Assembly (NCBI GenBank): GCA_902489925.1
Contig: CABUBX010000072.1
Span: 1 to 10,649, forward strand
Length of the DNA stretch: 10,649 nucleotides
DNA from: an uncultured Lachnospiraceae bacterium
GTDB lineage: Bacteria > Bacillota > Clostridia > Lachnospirales > Lachnospiraceae
Direction: 5' to 3'
Below are positions 1-5,566 of this stretch, one piece after another. The notes under the pieces were generated by a model. That model saw nothing but the letters and a program-made list of their open reading frames with translations. It ran no database searches and was not told the origin of the DNA. Numbering within the stretch: position 1 is the first letter of the stretch; each line of letters opens with the position of its first letter. Both the position numbers and the translations under genes were made by a program.

Positions 1-72
1 CCAGGTAACAAGTTTTTATTATTTCACTTGTCTACCTAGAAGGGATCATATCATTCTTAGTGCGACAGCCCC
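1..72 (-). mobile_element. Possible insertion-sequence terminus, cut by window edge
   Basis: Read on the minus strand from 72 to 56 the sequence is GGGGCTGTCGCACTAAG, which resembles the terminal inverted repeats I recall for some IS families of Clostridia (IS1182-like). Beyond it, at 3-12 and 27-37, lies an imperfect inverted repeat (AGGTAACAAG against CTTGTCTACCT, one bulged base). If this is an IS end, the element would run leftwards out of the window, and a multicopy IS would explain why the contig stops here. No transposase is visible. The family assignment is from memory and weak. Confidence 0.25.
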
Positions 73-83
73 ATTTATGCGTT

Positions 84-269
84 TCATTGTTTTTTTGCAG
101 CTTCAATTTCTTCATCTGTAGCTTTGCACACAGCTTTAATCTGTTCTTCACTAAATCCCTGCGCCAACATCTCCCCGATAATTTTCTGCCGTTCTAAATA
201 ACTGCCTTCGTTACGCCCAATTTCTATGCCTTCCTGCCGTTTTTCCCAGTCTCTGACTTCCAACCGCAT
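84..269 (-). CDS. Possible intragenic C-terminal Rpn fragment (RpnS-like)
   Basis: Within the Rpn gene, in the same frame, an ATG at 269 is preceded by GGAGGG (278-283) with an 8-base gap, an excellent ribosome binding site. It would give a 61-residue protein starting MRLEVRDW and ending EIEAAKKQ, i.e. only the charged helical C-terminal part. Some E. coli rpn genes express such C-terminal products (RpnS) from internal starts, and these neutralise the full-length toxin. Here the GGAGGG is also required by the codons TGG-AGG-GAT of a conserved W-R-D/E stretch, so it could be a by-product of coding. No internal promoter was identified. This is a candidate only. Confidence 0.3.
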   Translation of the reverse strand: MRLEVRDWEKRQEGIEIGRNEGSYLERQKIIGEMLAQGFSEEQIKAVCKATDEEIEAAKKQ

Positions 270-791
270 ATATTCATCCCTCCATGTGCTGTTCATCTTC
301 GCTTCTTTCACAGCTTCATCAAGTTCCTTCACATATGTATTTTCTGATTTTATTCCCTTTAGGTAATTAAGAAAGGCCATCAAGTCGCTGCTGACATCAT
401 CAATAATCCCACGGGCATTTAAAAATATTTTTACTGCCCCGTCACCAAGATGCAAATCACTTTTCTCAATGCACGTATTTACGAAAGTATATTTATGTAA
501 GCCGAGTTTGAAGATATCTGTCATACATATAAAAATAATATAACTGTCGCTGAGGCTTTTATAGGAAAGTCCCTTTTTCATCTGGTCTACATCGACTCGA
601 ATACCCTTTGTATCCATATCCGGCCGAAATTCTTTCTGCCACTCGGGATATTCAATATAATCAATATCCAACTCCGGCAAAATCATCTGCAAAAGTTTCT
701 TACAAAGCTTTGGCTTTTGCATAACCTTTCCGAAAATAAAATCATCCGACAATCCAATCTCGTCCCAGCGGCTCTTGTACATTTCAGTCAT
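84..791 (-). CDS. Rpn-family PD-(D/E)XK nuclease/transposase, catalytic core deleted
   Basis: The 235-residue product resembles the Rpn / PD-(D/E)XK nuclease family transposase proteins common in Clostridia: N-terminal LSDDFIFGKVM, then YPEWQKEFRPDMDTKGIRVDV, a central region with SYIIFICMTDIF, and a charged C-terminal helical part. Family members in E. coli are DNA nucleases linked to recombination and phage defence. In normal members the RVDV strand is followed by a stretch carrying the catalytic E-x-Q/K strand (typically DIEMQ) and an SRYYQS helix before DQMKKG. Here RVDV (Asp67) is joined directly to DQMKKG, in frame, at about position 587. About 35 residues including the catalytic Glu are missing, so nuclease activity is unlikely. 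I chose the ATG at 791 because AAGGAGG lies 7 bases upstream; a GTG at 809 would put that site inside the gene. Family confidence is high; the deletion size is estimated from memory of relatives. Confidence 0.85.
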   Translation of the reverse strand: MTEMYKSRWDEIGLSDDFIFGKVMQKPKLCKKLLQMILPELDIDYIEYPEWQKEFRPDMDTKGIRVDVDQMKKGLSYKSLSDSYIIFICMTDIFKLGLHKYTFVNTCIEKSDLHLGDGAVKIFLNARGIIDDVSSDLMAFLNYLKGIKSENTYVKELDEAVKEAKMNSTWRDEYMRLEVRDWEKRQEGIEIGRNEGSYLERQKIIGEMLAQGFSEEQIKAVCKATDEEIEAAKKQ

Positions 792-798
792 CCCCGTA

Positions 799-805
799 CC
801 TCCTT
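799..805 (-). promoter_or_regulatory. Ribosome binding site of the Rpn gene
   Basis: AAGGAGG, 7 bases before the ATG at 791. It decides the start: the upstream in-frame GTG at 809 has no comparable site and would overlap this one. Confidence 0.8.
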
Positions 806-866
806 CCACTGCCGTTAAAATCGGATTGTAGCTTCATATGTCACTATTATGTCTTAATTTAACTCC

Positions 867-895
867 ATTATACACAACCCGGCTTTTAAAAACAA
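867..895 (-). promoter_or_regulatory. Promoter of the Rpn gene
   Basis: TTGTTT (890-895), a 17-base spacer, then a perfect TATAAT (867-872). Expected transcription start is near 860, leaving a leader of about 70 bases. Confidence 0.6.
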
Positions 896-899
896 CAGC

Positions 900-939
900 G
901 ATAAAATAGTTTTTTGTTCCTTCTAATTCCTATTTTATC
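900..939 (-). terminator. Inverted repeat between hypothetical gene and Rpn gene
   Basis: GATAAAATAG (900-909) and CTATTTTATC (930-939) form a perfect 10-bp, AT-rich stem with a 20-base loop. On the minus strand it is followed shortly by GTTGTTTTT. It could be a weak terminator for the small gene ending at 997. The stem is AU-rich and the loop large, so this is tentative. Its downstream T-tract overlaps the -35 of the Rpn promoter. Confidence 0.35.
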
Positions 940-996
940 CTGAATTTCAAAGCTTTTCCATTATCATCGTGCGACAGGATTTGACAGAAAGCTTCT

Positions 997-1411
997 TTAA
1001 TCAAAATCCCTTTCCCCCTTGTAGTCACTGTATATAAGCACATTTGAGATTTTTTCATACACTGCGGGATGATTATCTTCTACAGAATATATCTTCCCAT
1101 CTATGTATACAACATAATAGTCATCATCCTTTAAATAAATAAACGGTGTTTCTTCCTCATATATCCCTTTTTTAATATCAGGATTGCCCGGTCTGTAGAT
1201 AATATATTCTTGTTTGTCTGTAAACAGCATATACTCATTATCCATGGTATACGCTGTCTGTAATTTAAACGTGCCCTGAATACTTTTCGTATTCACCGGT
1301 TCATAATTTCTGTTCATGACCGCAGCGATAATCATTGCCAGAAAAATCATGAAAATAATAACAATAAATATAATGCCGGCAAATCGACTGTCCTTGATTT
1401 TGTTTTTTCAT
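997..1411 (-). pseudogene. Small membrane-anchored protein of unknown function, frameshifted at its start
   Basis: An open frame of 117 codons runs from an ATG at 1350 to the stop at 997, but that ATG has no ribosome binding site. A strong site (GGGGGAGGG, 1417-1425) stands 5 bases before an ATG at 1411, which is in a different frame. That frame starts ATG-AAA-AAA-CAA and stops after 36 codons. If the six-A tract directly after the start codon had five A, the two parts would fuse into a 137-residue protein beginning MKNKIKDSRFAG. This would be followed by a hydrophobic segment (IIFIVIIFMIFLAMIIAAVM): a typical positively charged N-terminus plus one transmembrane helix. The rest is a soluble domain rich in Tyr, Asp and Ile with motifs such as YIIYRPGNPDIKKG and VVYIDGKIYSV, suggesting a beta-rich extracytoplasmic domain. 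I do not recognise the family. The shift could be a real mutation, slippage-dependent expression, or a sequencing error. Confidence 0.65.
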
Positions 1412-1416
1412 CTTAT

Positions 1417-1425
1417 CCCTCCCCC
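1417..1425 (-). promoter_or_regulatory. Ribosome binding site of the frameshifted small gene
   Basis: GGGGGAGGG, 5 bases before the ATG at 1411. It marks 1411, not 1350, as the original start and so exposes the one-base frame break in the following A-tract. Confidence 0.7.
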
Positions 1426-1446
1426 AATATATTTTCTGTTAATTTA

Positions 1447-1475
1447 ATTATATCTTACAACTTTTACGAAATCAA
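1447..1475 (-). promoter_or_regulatory. Promoter of the frameshifted small gene
   Basis: TTGATT (1470-1475), a 17-base spacer and a perfect TATAAT (1447-1452). The expected start of transcription near 1440 lies about 30 bases before the ATG at 1411, again pointing to that start codon. Confidence 0.65.
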
Positions 1476-1521
1476 TTTGTATTTTCATGACAGAACGGGC
1501 AGTTTCTTTCCTATACAACAA

Positions 1522-1560
1522 AAAAATCCGGTTTTGAAACAAGTCCAAAACCGGATTTTT
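1522..1560 (-). terminator. Rho-independent terminator of the nhaC-type/patB operon
   Basis: A perfect 15-bp stem (1522-1536 with 1546-1560, core ATCCGGTTTTG) with a 9-base loop begins 29 bases after the C-S lyase stop codon. On the minus strand it ends in a run of six T. It is symmetric enough to act in both directions. Confidence 0.9.
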
Positions 1561-1589
1561 CCGATACTCCCATAATCATTTCCAGTGAA

Positions 1590-2756
1590 TTATTTTTCTT
1601 CCACTGCCTTTTTAAGGTTTTCCATCGCTTTCTCGACAATGACTCGCGGACAAGCGATATTCATTCGCACAAATCCTTCGCCCTCCGGACCAAATTCATA
1701 TCCTTGAGTGAGCGCCAGCTGTGCTTTATGAATAAGGAACTGTTCAAGCGCCTCTCTGTCAAGGTTCAGCGCTCTCATATCCAACCACAATAAAAATGTG
1801 CCTTCGGAATTTGTCATTTTTATTGCAGGAATATTATTTTTTAAGTATTCAGAAACATACTTTTTATTACTGTCAACATAGGCAATAACCTCGTTAAGCC
1901 AAGGCTCGCCTTTTGTATAGGCTGCTTTTAAAGCTTCCGCACCGAAGATATTGTCAAGGCGGGTCTGTGCTGTCATCATCACATCTTCAAAAGCTCTGCG
2001 CTTTTCTTCATCGGCAATGATTAATGTGGACATGGCAAGACCGCCAAGGTTAAAACCTTTATTTGTCGCATAGCAGCACATACAGTTTTTGGCAAAAGCA
2101 TCGCCAAGTGATGCAAACGGAATGTGCTTATGTCCCGGCAAAATAAAGTCGGAATAGATTTCATCCACAATCACATACACATGATATTTTAAACACAGAT
2201 TTCCGATTTTCTCCAGCTCATCCCGTGTAAACACACGTCCGGTAGGATTATTCGGGTTTGATAAAATAAGGACTTTGACATCTTTGGCAAGCATTGCCTC
2301 AGTCTTTTCAAAATCAATCACATATGTATCATCTTCATGAAGCATCGCTTCTGTCACAAGCACTCTGCCTGTTTTTGTGACTGCATCAAAAAGCGGGTCA
2401 TAATTCGGCATAAGCGTTGCAACCTTATCGCCCGGCTTTGTAAGAATACCAAGCATTACCCATACGGCATAGATGACACCCGGTGGTGAAAATACAAGCC
2501 ATTCCTTAGGACAGTCAAAGCTATGTCTTTTACTGAACCATCCAAGGACAGCATCATAATAATCGTCCTTGCGGACTGTGTAGCCAAAAATCGGGTGCTT
2601 TGCACGTTCCTGCACAGCCTCAACAATCGGCTCTGCACAGGCAAAGTCCATATCGGCAACCCACATCGGAATGACGTCTTCACGTCCGAAATATTCCGTA
2701 TTCATATCCCATTTAAAGGAATTTGTTCCCTTTCTTTCGATTACTTTATCAAACAT
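1590..2756 (-). CDS. patB: PatB/MalY-type PLP-dependent C-S beta-lyase
   Basis: 388 residues, the normal length for the MalY/PatB branch of fold-type I aminotransferases. These enzymes cleave the C-S bond of cystathionine, cysteine or S-substituted cysteines to a thiol, pyruvate and ammonia. Visible landmarks are the N-terminal VIPMWVADMDF, the NPNNPTGRVF loop (about 167-176), DEIYSD with the PLP-ring Asp198, the Schiff-base Lys233 in ATNKGFNLGGL, and the substrate-carboxylate Arg364 in FVRMNIACPR. The motif around Lys233 differs from the usual APSKTFNLAGL, so substrate preference may differ. The start is supported by AAGGAG 6 bases upstream. It lies 12 bases after the transporter gene, clearly the same transcript, so the transporter probably delivers its substrate, perhaps a sulfur amino acid. 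A plain aminotransferase is the alternative. Confidence 0.85.
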   Translation of the reverse strand: MFDKVIERKGTNSFKWDMNTEYFGREDVIPMWVADMDFACAEPIVEAVQERAKHPIFGYTVRKDDYYDAVLGWFSKRHSFDCPKEWLVFSPPGVIYAVWVMLGILTKPGDKVATLMPNYDPLFDAVTKTGRVLVTEAMLHEDDTYVIDFEKTEAMLAKDVKVLILSNPNNPTGRVFTRDELEKIGNLCLKYHVYVIVDEIYSDFILPGHKHIPFASLGDAFAKNCMCCYATNKGFNLGGLAMSTLIIADEEKRRAFEDVMMTAQTRLDNIFGAEALKAAYTKGEPWLNEVIAYVDSNKKYVSEYLKNNIPAIKMTNSEGTFLLWLDMRALNLDREALEQFLIHKAQLALTQGYEFGPEGEGFVRMNIACPRVIVEKAMENLKKAVEEK

Positions 2757-2768
2757 AGCTTCTCCTTT

Positions 2769-4190
2769 TTATGCTGCAACTGTCGCAATAATAATCCAGA
2801 TAATAACAGAAATTGCCGCTGATAAAAATGCAAATGGCAGCTGAGTCTTTACATGGTCGATATGGTCACAGGCCGCACCGAGCGATGAAAGCACCGTCGT
2901 ATCCGATACCGGTGAACAGTGGTCACCAAACAAACCGCCGCTGACTACAGCACCAACTGCTGCATAAACTAAAATGCCAAGCTCTCCGCCTGTAAATGAG
3001 TACGCCATCGGTACTGCAAGCGGAATACAGATTGCAAAAGTTCCCCATGATGAACCTGTAAAGAAAGCCATCACCGCACCAATAATAAATGTCATCGCAA
3101 TAAAGAGCGCCGGTGTCATCCAACCTGCTGTTGCTTCCATAATAAAGTCAGAAGCGCCCATGGATTTTGTTATTGTGTTGATACAATATGCCAGCGCCAA
3201 AATAAGTGTAGCGGACATAACGCTTTTCATACCCTTAATAGCTGTGTCCATCATATCCTTAATACTTGTAAATACACGGCGGATACTCAATACAATGGCC
3301 TGATAAATAACAGTTACGATAAAGCACTCTAAAATCTTTACGCCGCCCTTTGTGATATAAGTAATAATCGCCATCGCAACGATAATGATAATCGGCACAA
3401 TAAAATCTGTAAATACATTAGGTTTTACCTTACTGCTTCCTGACTGTAAATCGTCAAGTTCTTCACCGACAAGCGGTACAGCGCCGTCACGAATGACTTT
3501 GCCTGTTTCTTTTGCACGTTTTTCAGCTTTTCTCATCGGTCCGAAATCAGGGAAAATCTCAAGCGCATTCAAAAGAACAATCACTAAAAGGATAATCGCA
3601 TACAGGTTAAAAGGAATCGCTTTAATATAAACGCTGACGCCTTCTTCAACTGTTGTTACAGGACCGCCAAGGTCAGCAATAAGTCCTGCCACATAAGCGC
3701 CCCATGCCATGAATGGAATAATTGTACAAACAGATGCACAAGTGGAGTCAAGGATAAAAGCTAATTTTTCTCTCGGAATCTTTTCCTTATCTGTCAGCGG
3801 ACGCATAATCACACCGCGAAGTAACGGGCTCATATAATCATCAACTGTAAATAAGCCGATAAACCATGTGGCAAACTTAATGCCTCTCGGTGATTTAACT
3901 TTGTCCGCAATAAGATTGGCAAAGGCATCCACAACACCCGCTTTCATAAAGAAAGCAATCATGATACCTATAAAAATCTGAATTGATAATACCCAAATAA
4001 AATCTTCATTGCCAAGTGCTTCTTGTGTCAATGCCGACAAACCGAATGCCGGATCCATGCCAAGAATCACAACGCCGGTAATACATCCGGCTAATAATGC
4101 TAAGATGGCATCCTTCTTCCAAAATGCCAGTAATAATGTTACCGTCAACGGTACTAATGAAATAATTCCGTAATTTGCAGCTTCAGGCAT
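2769..4190 (-). CDS. NhaC-superfamily Na+/H+ antiporter-like transporter
   Basis: 473 residues, highly hydrophobic, about 11-12 membrane segments. It carries features of the Na_H_antiporter (NhaC) superfamily: an acidic FTVDDYMSPLLRG in the middle (Asp117/Asp118), a GSSWGT motif near 379, and GDHCSPVSDTTVLSS near 422. The superfamily contains true Na+/H+ antiporters, the malate/lactate antiporter MleN and proposed methionine transporters (MetT). The co-transcribed C-S lyase downstream makes amino-acid uptake driven by Na+ or H+ a good alternative to ion homeostasis. I placed the start at 4190 because GGGAGGG lies 7 bases upstream; a Met at 4208 would put that site inside the gene. It is the first gene of the operon, with a consensus promoter, an operator-like dyad and a structured leader. 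Confidence 0.85.
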   Translation of the reverse strand: MPEAANYGIISLVPLTVTLLLAFWKKDAILALLAGCITGVVILGMDPAFGLSALTQEALGNEDFIWVLSIQIFIGIMIAFFMKAGVVDAFANLIADKVKSPRGIKFATWFIGLFTVDDYMSPLLRGVIMRPLTDKEKIPREKLAFILDSTCASVCTIIPFMAWGAYVAGLIADLGGPVTTVEEGVSVYIKAIPFNLYAIILLVIVLLNALEIFPDFGPMRKAEKRAKETGKVIRDGAVPLVGEELDDLQSGSSKVKPNVFTDFIVPIIIIVAMAIITYITKGGVKILECFIVTVIYQAIVLSIRRVFTSIKDMMDTAIKGMKSVMSATLILALAYCINTITKSMGASDFIMEATAGWMTPALFIAMTFIIGAVMAFFTGSSWGTFAICIPLAVPMAYSFTGGELGILVYAAVGAVVSGGLFGDHCSPVSDTTVLSSLGAACDHIDHVKTQLPFAFLSAAISVIIWIIIATVAA

Positions 4191-4197
4191 AAAATGT

Positions 4198-4204
4198 CCC
4201 TCCC
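4198..4204 (-). promoter_or_regulatory. Ribosome binding site of the NhaC-type gene
   Basis: GGGAGGG, 7 bases before the ATG at 4190; it fixes the start there rather than at 4208. An AT-rich inverted repeat (TAAAAT/ATTTTA) sits just upstream and could mask or present the site. Confidence 0.75.
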
Positions 4205-4238
4205 TCATAAAATTTAGATTTTAAATATAAACTCTCCT

Positions 4239-4268
4239 CAGACACATTTTCCGGCGGTGTCTGCGCCG
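4239..4268 (-). promoter_or_regulatory. GC-rich structured leader RNA, potential pseudoknot
   Basis: In the roughly 97-base leader of the NhaC-type operon, the minus-strand RNA can form CGGCG/CGCCG (4264-4268 with 4252-4256) around the loop CAGACAC (4257-4263). That whole loop is complementary to the downstream GTGTCTG (4239-4245). The two helices together give an H-type pseudoknot if a terminal pair opens, or act as mutually exclusive hairpins. It is flanked by AAGGAGGG upstream and AGGAG downstream. The GC-rich block stands out in an otherwise very AT-rich intergenic region. It may be a small riboswitch or other cis-regulatory RNA; an operator or chance is possible. Confidence 0.45.
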
Positions 4269-4294
4269 TTACCCTCCTTACATTTTTTTCTTTT

Positions 4295-4323
4295 AGTATA
4301 TCATTTTTGACACCATATGTCAA
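4295..4323 (-). promoter_or_regulatory. Promoter of the NhaC-type/patB operon
   Basis: TTGACA (4318-4323), a 17-base spacer and TATACT (4295-4300). Transcription should begin near 4288, giving a leader of about 97 bases before the ATG at 4190. Confidence 0.85.
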
Positions 4324-4324
4324 A
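4306..4324. promoter_or_regulatory. 19-bp dyad operator candidate over the -35 box
   Basis: TTTGACA-N5-TGTCAAA is a perfect 7-bp inverted repeat. One arm contains the -35 hexamer of the NhaC-type operon and the rest lies in the spacer, a classic place for repressor binding. The divergent YheO/DauR-type regulator is the natural candidate ligand. The half-site includes the TTGACA consensus, so part of the match is shared with promoter function. Confidence 0.5.
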
Positions 4325-4378
4325 TAATTTTTTATCACTTTAATAATTTCTTATTATTTTCTTATTATCTCATGTTCA

Positions 4379-4407
4379 TTGACATTGCACGCACAGACAT
4401 ATATAAT
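4379..4407 (+). promoter_or_regulatory. Perfect consensus promoter of the YheO-like regulator
   Basis: TTGACA (4379-4384), a 17-base spacer and TATAAT (4402-4407), matching the sigma-A consensus at all 12 positions. Transcription should begin near 4414. It faces away from the NhaC-type promoter; the two -35 boxes are 55 bases apart, with AT-rich TTCTTATTAT repeats between them. Confidence 0.85.
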
Positions 4408-4435
4408 TATGAATGAAAACAAGTATTCACGCTGC

Positions 4436-4442
4436 AAAGGAG
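4436..4442 (+). promoter_or_regulatory. Ribosome binding site deciding a TTG start
   Basis: AAAGGAG, 8 bases before TTG at 4451. The upstream in-frame TTG (4379) and ATG (4409) lie inside the promoter and cannot be used by the transcript that starts near 4414. The nearby ATG at 4443 is out of frame. Confidence 0.75.
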
Positions 4443-4450
4443 ATGATTTT

Positions 4451-5098
4451 TTGTCAAAGCTGACTAAATATATTCCTCTTATAAAGTTTATGGGACAGGT
4501 TTTTGGAAGTGATTTTGAGATTATTCTGCACGATGTCAGCCAGCCGGACACATCAATTATTGCCATTGAAAATTCACATATTTCAGGCAGGCATGCCGGC
4601 GATTGTCTGACAGATTTAGCACGACAATGGATTGCACAAAAAAAATATCTTGAAACAAATTATATTGTCAATTATGAAGGAAAGACAGCCGGCGGTCACA
4701 ATCTTGTGTCCTCTACCTATTTTATCAAAGATGAAGATACGCTGATTGGACTTTTATGCATCAATCATAACACTGACTCACTCCTCGAAGCCCAGCGTAT
4801 TATTCATGCGCTGACCTCTGCTTTTTATCTTCCTGATAAGAATGCATCAAACTATTCTGAACGCTTCAGCGGCTCTATCCTTGATATTTCAAGCAACCGC
4901 ATTTTAAAGACACTCAACAGCTTCAACGTCACACCGAAGCGTATGTCTGCCGCTGAAAAAATCGAGCTCGTCAAGAAGCTGGATGAACAGGAAATTTTCT
5001 CAACCAAAGGCGCAATCGCCCAAGTTGCCGATTATCTGAACGTTTCTGAGCCAACCATTTACAGGTATCTGTCAAAGGTACGCAAAAAACAAAATTAA
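4451..5098 (+). CDS. YheO/DauR-type PAS-HTH transcriptional regulator
   Basis: 215 residues from the TTG at 4451. The N-terminal two thirds match the YheO-like PAS domain: YIPLIKFMGQVFGSDFEIILHDVS at the start, then a core ending in GLLCINHNTD. The C-terminal part is the DauR-type helix-turn-helix (about residues 165-212), with EIFSTKGAIAQVADYLNVSE followed by PTIYRYLSKVRKK. Pseudomonas DauR controls D-arginine catabolism; relatives often sit beside amino-acid transport and breakdown genes, which fits the divergent NhaC-type/PatB operon here. The PAS domain probably senses a small metabolite in the cytoplasm. The start follows from the promoter and ribosome binding site; a longer form beginning at 4379 would translate the promoter. 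Its 3' end converges with the DUF3343 gene, 11 bases away. Confidence 0.85.
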   Translation: MSKLTKYIPLIKFMGQVFGSDFEIILHDVSQPDTSIIAIENSHISGRHAGDCLTDLARQWIAQKKYLETNYIVNYEGKTAGGHNLVSSTYFIKDEDTLIGLLCINHNTDSLLEAQRIIHALTSAFYLPDKNASNYSERFSGSILDISSNRILKTLNSFNVTPKRMSAAEKIELVKKLDEQEIFSTKGAIAQVADYLNVSEPTIYRYLSKVRKKQN

Positions 5099-5110
5099 GC
5101 TTATATTTTT
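5091..5110. terminator. Weak bidirectional hairpin between convergent genes
   Basis: Around the palindrome TAAGCTTA the flanks AAAAT and ATATTTT can pair with one bulge. On the minus strand this is followed by GTTTTTTG, on the plus strand by a few T. It overlaps both stop codons. The stem is all A-T apart from the centre, so its strength is doubtful, but no better terminator is visible for either gene. Confidence 0.3.
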
Positions 5111-5349
5111 CACACCATACACTCATGGATTTCTTCCTGCTCAATTCCTTTTTCCGCCATAATACCGGTGAGCCGCTCACGCTCTGTCAGCGGTGCACAC
5201 CATGCCAGTCCGCAGCCGGCAGACAGCGTCCGCGGCACAGGAATCAGTCTCCCCGCCGCTGACAGCGTCTTACACGCCTTTTCCATCGCCATGGCATCCG
5301 CTGTTGTATGAAAGGTTACCACAAGCTTTAATTCTTTTTTTCTCATCAT
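5110..5349 (-). CDS. DUF3343 protein, putative Se/S carrier
   Basis: 79 residues, the usual small size of DUF3343 (Pfam: putative Se/S carrier protein-like). It begins with the family's KLVVTFHTTADAMAMEKAC strand-helix unit. The conserved PVPRTLSAGCGLAW segment carries Cys46, with Cys51 nearby and Cys26 and Cys77 elsewhere. Comparative genomics has linked this domain to selenium-utilising organisms, next to yedE/yedF and class-V desulfurases as here. It may carry persulfide or perselenide on a cysteine; the biochemistry is not established. It is the last gene of the operon, 5 bases after yedF, with adjacent ATG codons at 5349 and 5346 and only a weak ribosome binding site, so translational coupling is likely. 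Confidence 0.8.
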   Translation of the reverse strand: MMRKKELKLVVTFHTTADAMAMEKACKTLSAAGRLIPVPRTLSAGCGLAWCAPLTERERLTGIMAEKGIEQEEIHECMV

Positions 5350-5354
5350 CGCTG

Positions 5355-5558
5355 TTACTCAATGACAACCGCATAACCGTCTTCGGTTTCTGTGGAAGAT
5401 ACTTTTTTGCCATGGTCTTTGGCATACTTTTCCACATTCATTTTTTGATGCGGCTCAGAAACGAGTACTCTGACAGGACCGTCGGCAGCTTTAAGCGCCT
5501 GTGCTGTCAGCATCGTTGGTTCCGGACATGACAATCCTCTTGCATCGACTTCTTTCAT
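5355..5558 (-). CDS. yedF: TusA-like selenium/sulfur carrier, short YedF
   Basis: 67 residues, a single TusA/SirA-like domain. The N-terminal VDARGLSCPEP carries the persulfide-bearing Cys11 in the hallmark CPxP motif, and it ends in the usual GYAVVIE strand. Selenium-associated YedF proteins of Clostridia are typically near 190-200 residues, with an additional C-terminal DsrE-like domain. That domain is absent here, and the following frame is the separate DUF3343 gene. It lies 8 bases downstream of yedE, with AGGGAG before its ATG. Pairing of a TusA-like protein with a YeeE/YedE membrane protein parallels thiosulfate uptake by YeeE-YeeD, where the carrier takes sulfur on the cytoplasmic side. 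Here the cargo is probably selenium or sulfur. Confidence 0.85.
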   Translation of the reverse strand: MKEVDARGLSCPEPTMLTAQALKAADGPVRVLVSEPHQKMNVEKYAKDHGKKVSSTETEDGYAVVIE

Positions 5559-5566
5559 GATTCTCC

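Noticed and set aside
60..68. GTGCGACAG read as the 5' end of a group II intron (GTGYG consensus)
   Set aside because: Downstream sequence shows no domain V-like hairpin or reverse transcriptase; the Rpn gene lies there instead, and the match is only a few bases.
2523..2822. Plus-strand open frames opposite patB and the NhaC-type gene (also 2974-3303, 3385-3630)
   Set aside because: They mirror strongly conserved minus-strand genes, lack ribosome binding sites and encode no recognisable protein.
4207..4262. Leader peptide ATG-TGT-CTG-AGG... (8 codons, minus strand) before the NhaC-type gene
   Set aside because: No properly spaced ribosome binding site and no run of regulatory codons; better explained as part of the structured leader.
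5355..5558. UGA-encoded selenocysteine extension of YedF or DUF3343
   Set aside because: YedF ends in TAA, and the DUF3343 TGA is at the normal family length with no SECIS-like hairpin evident after it.
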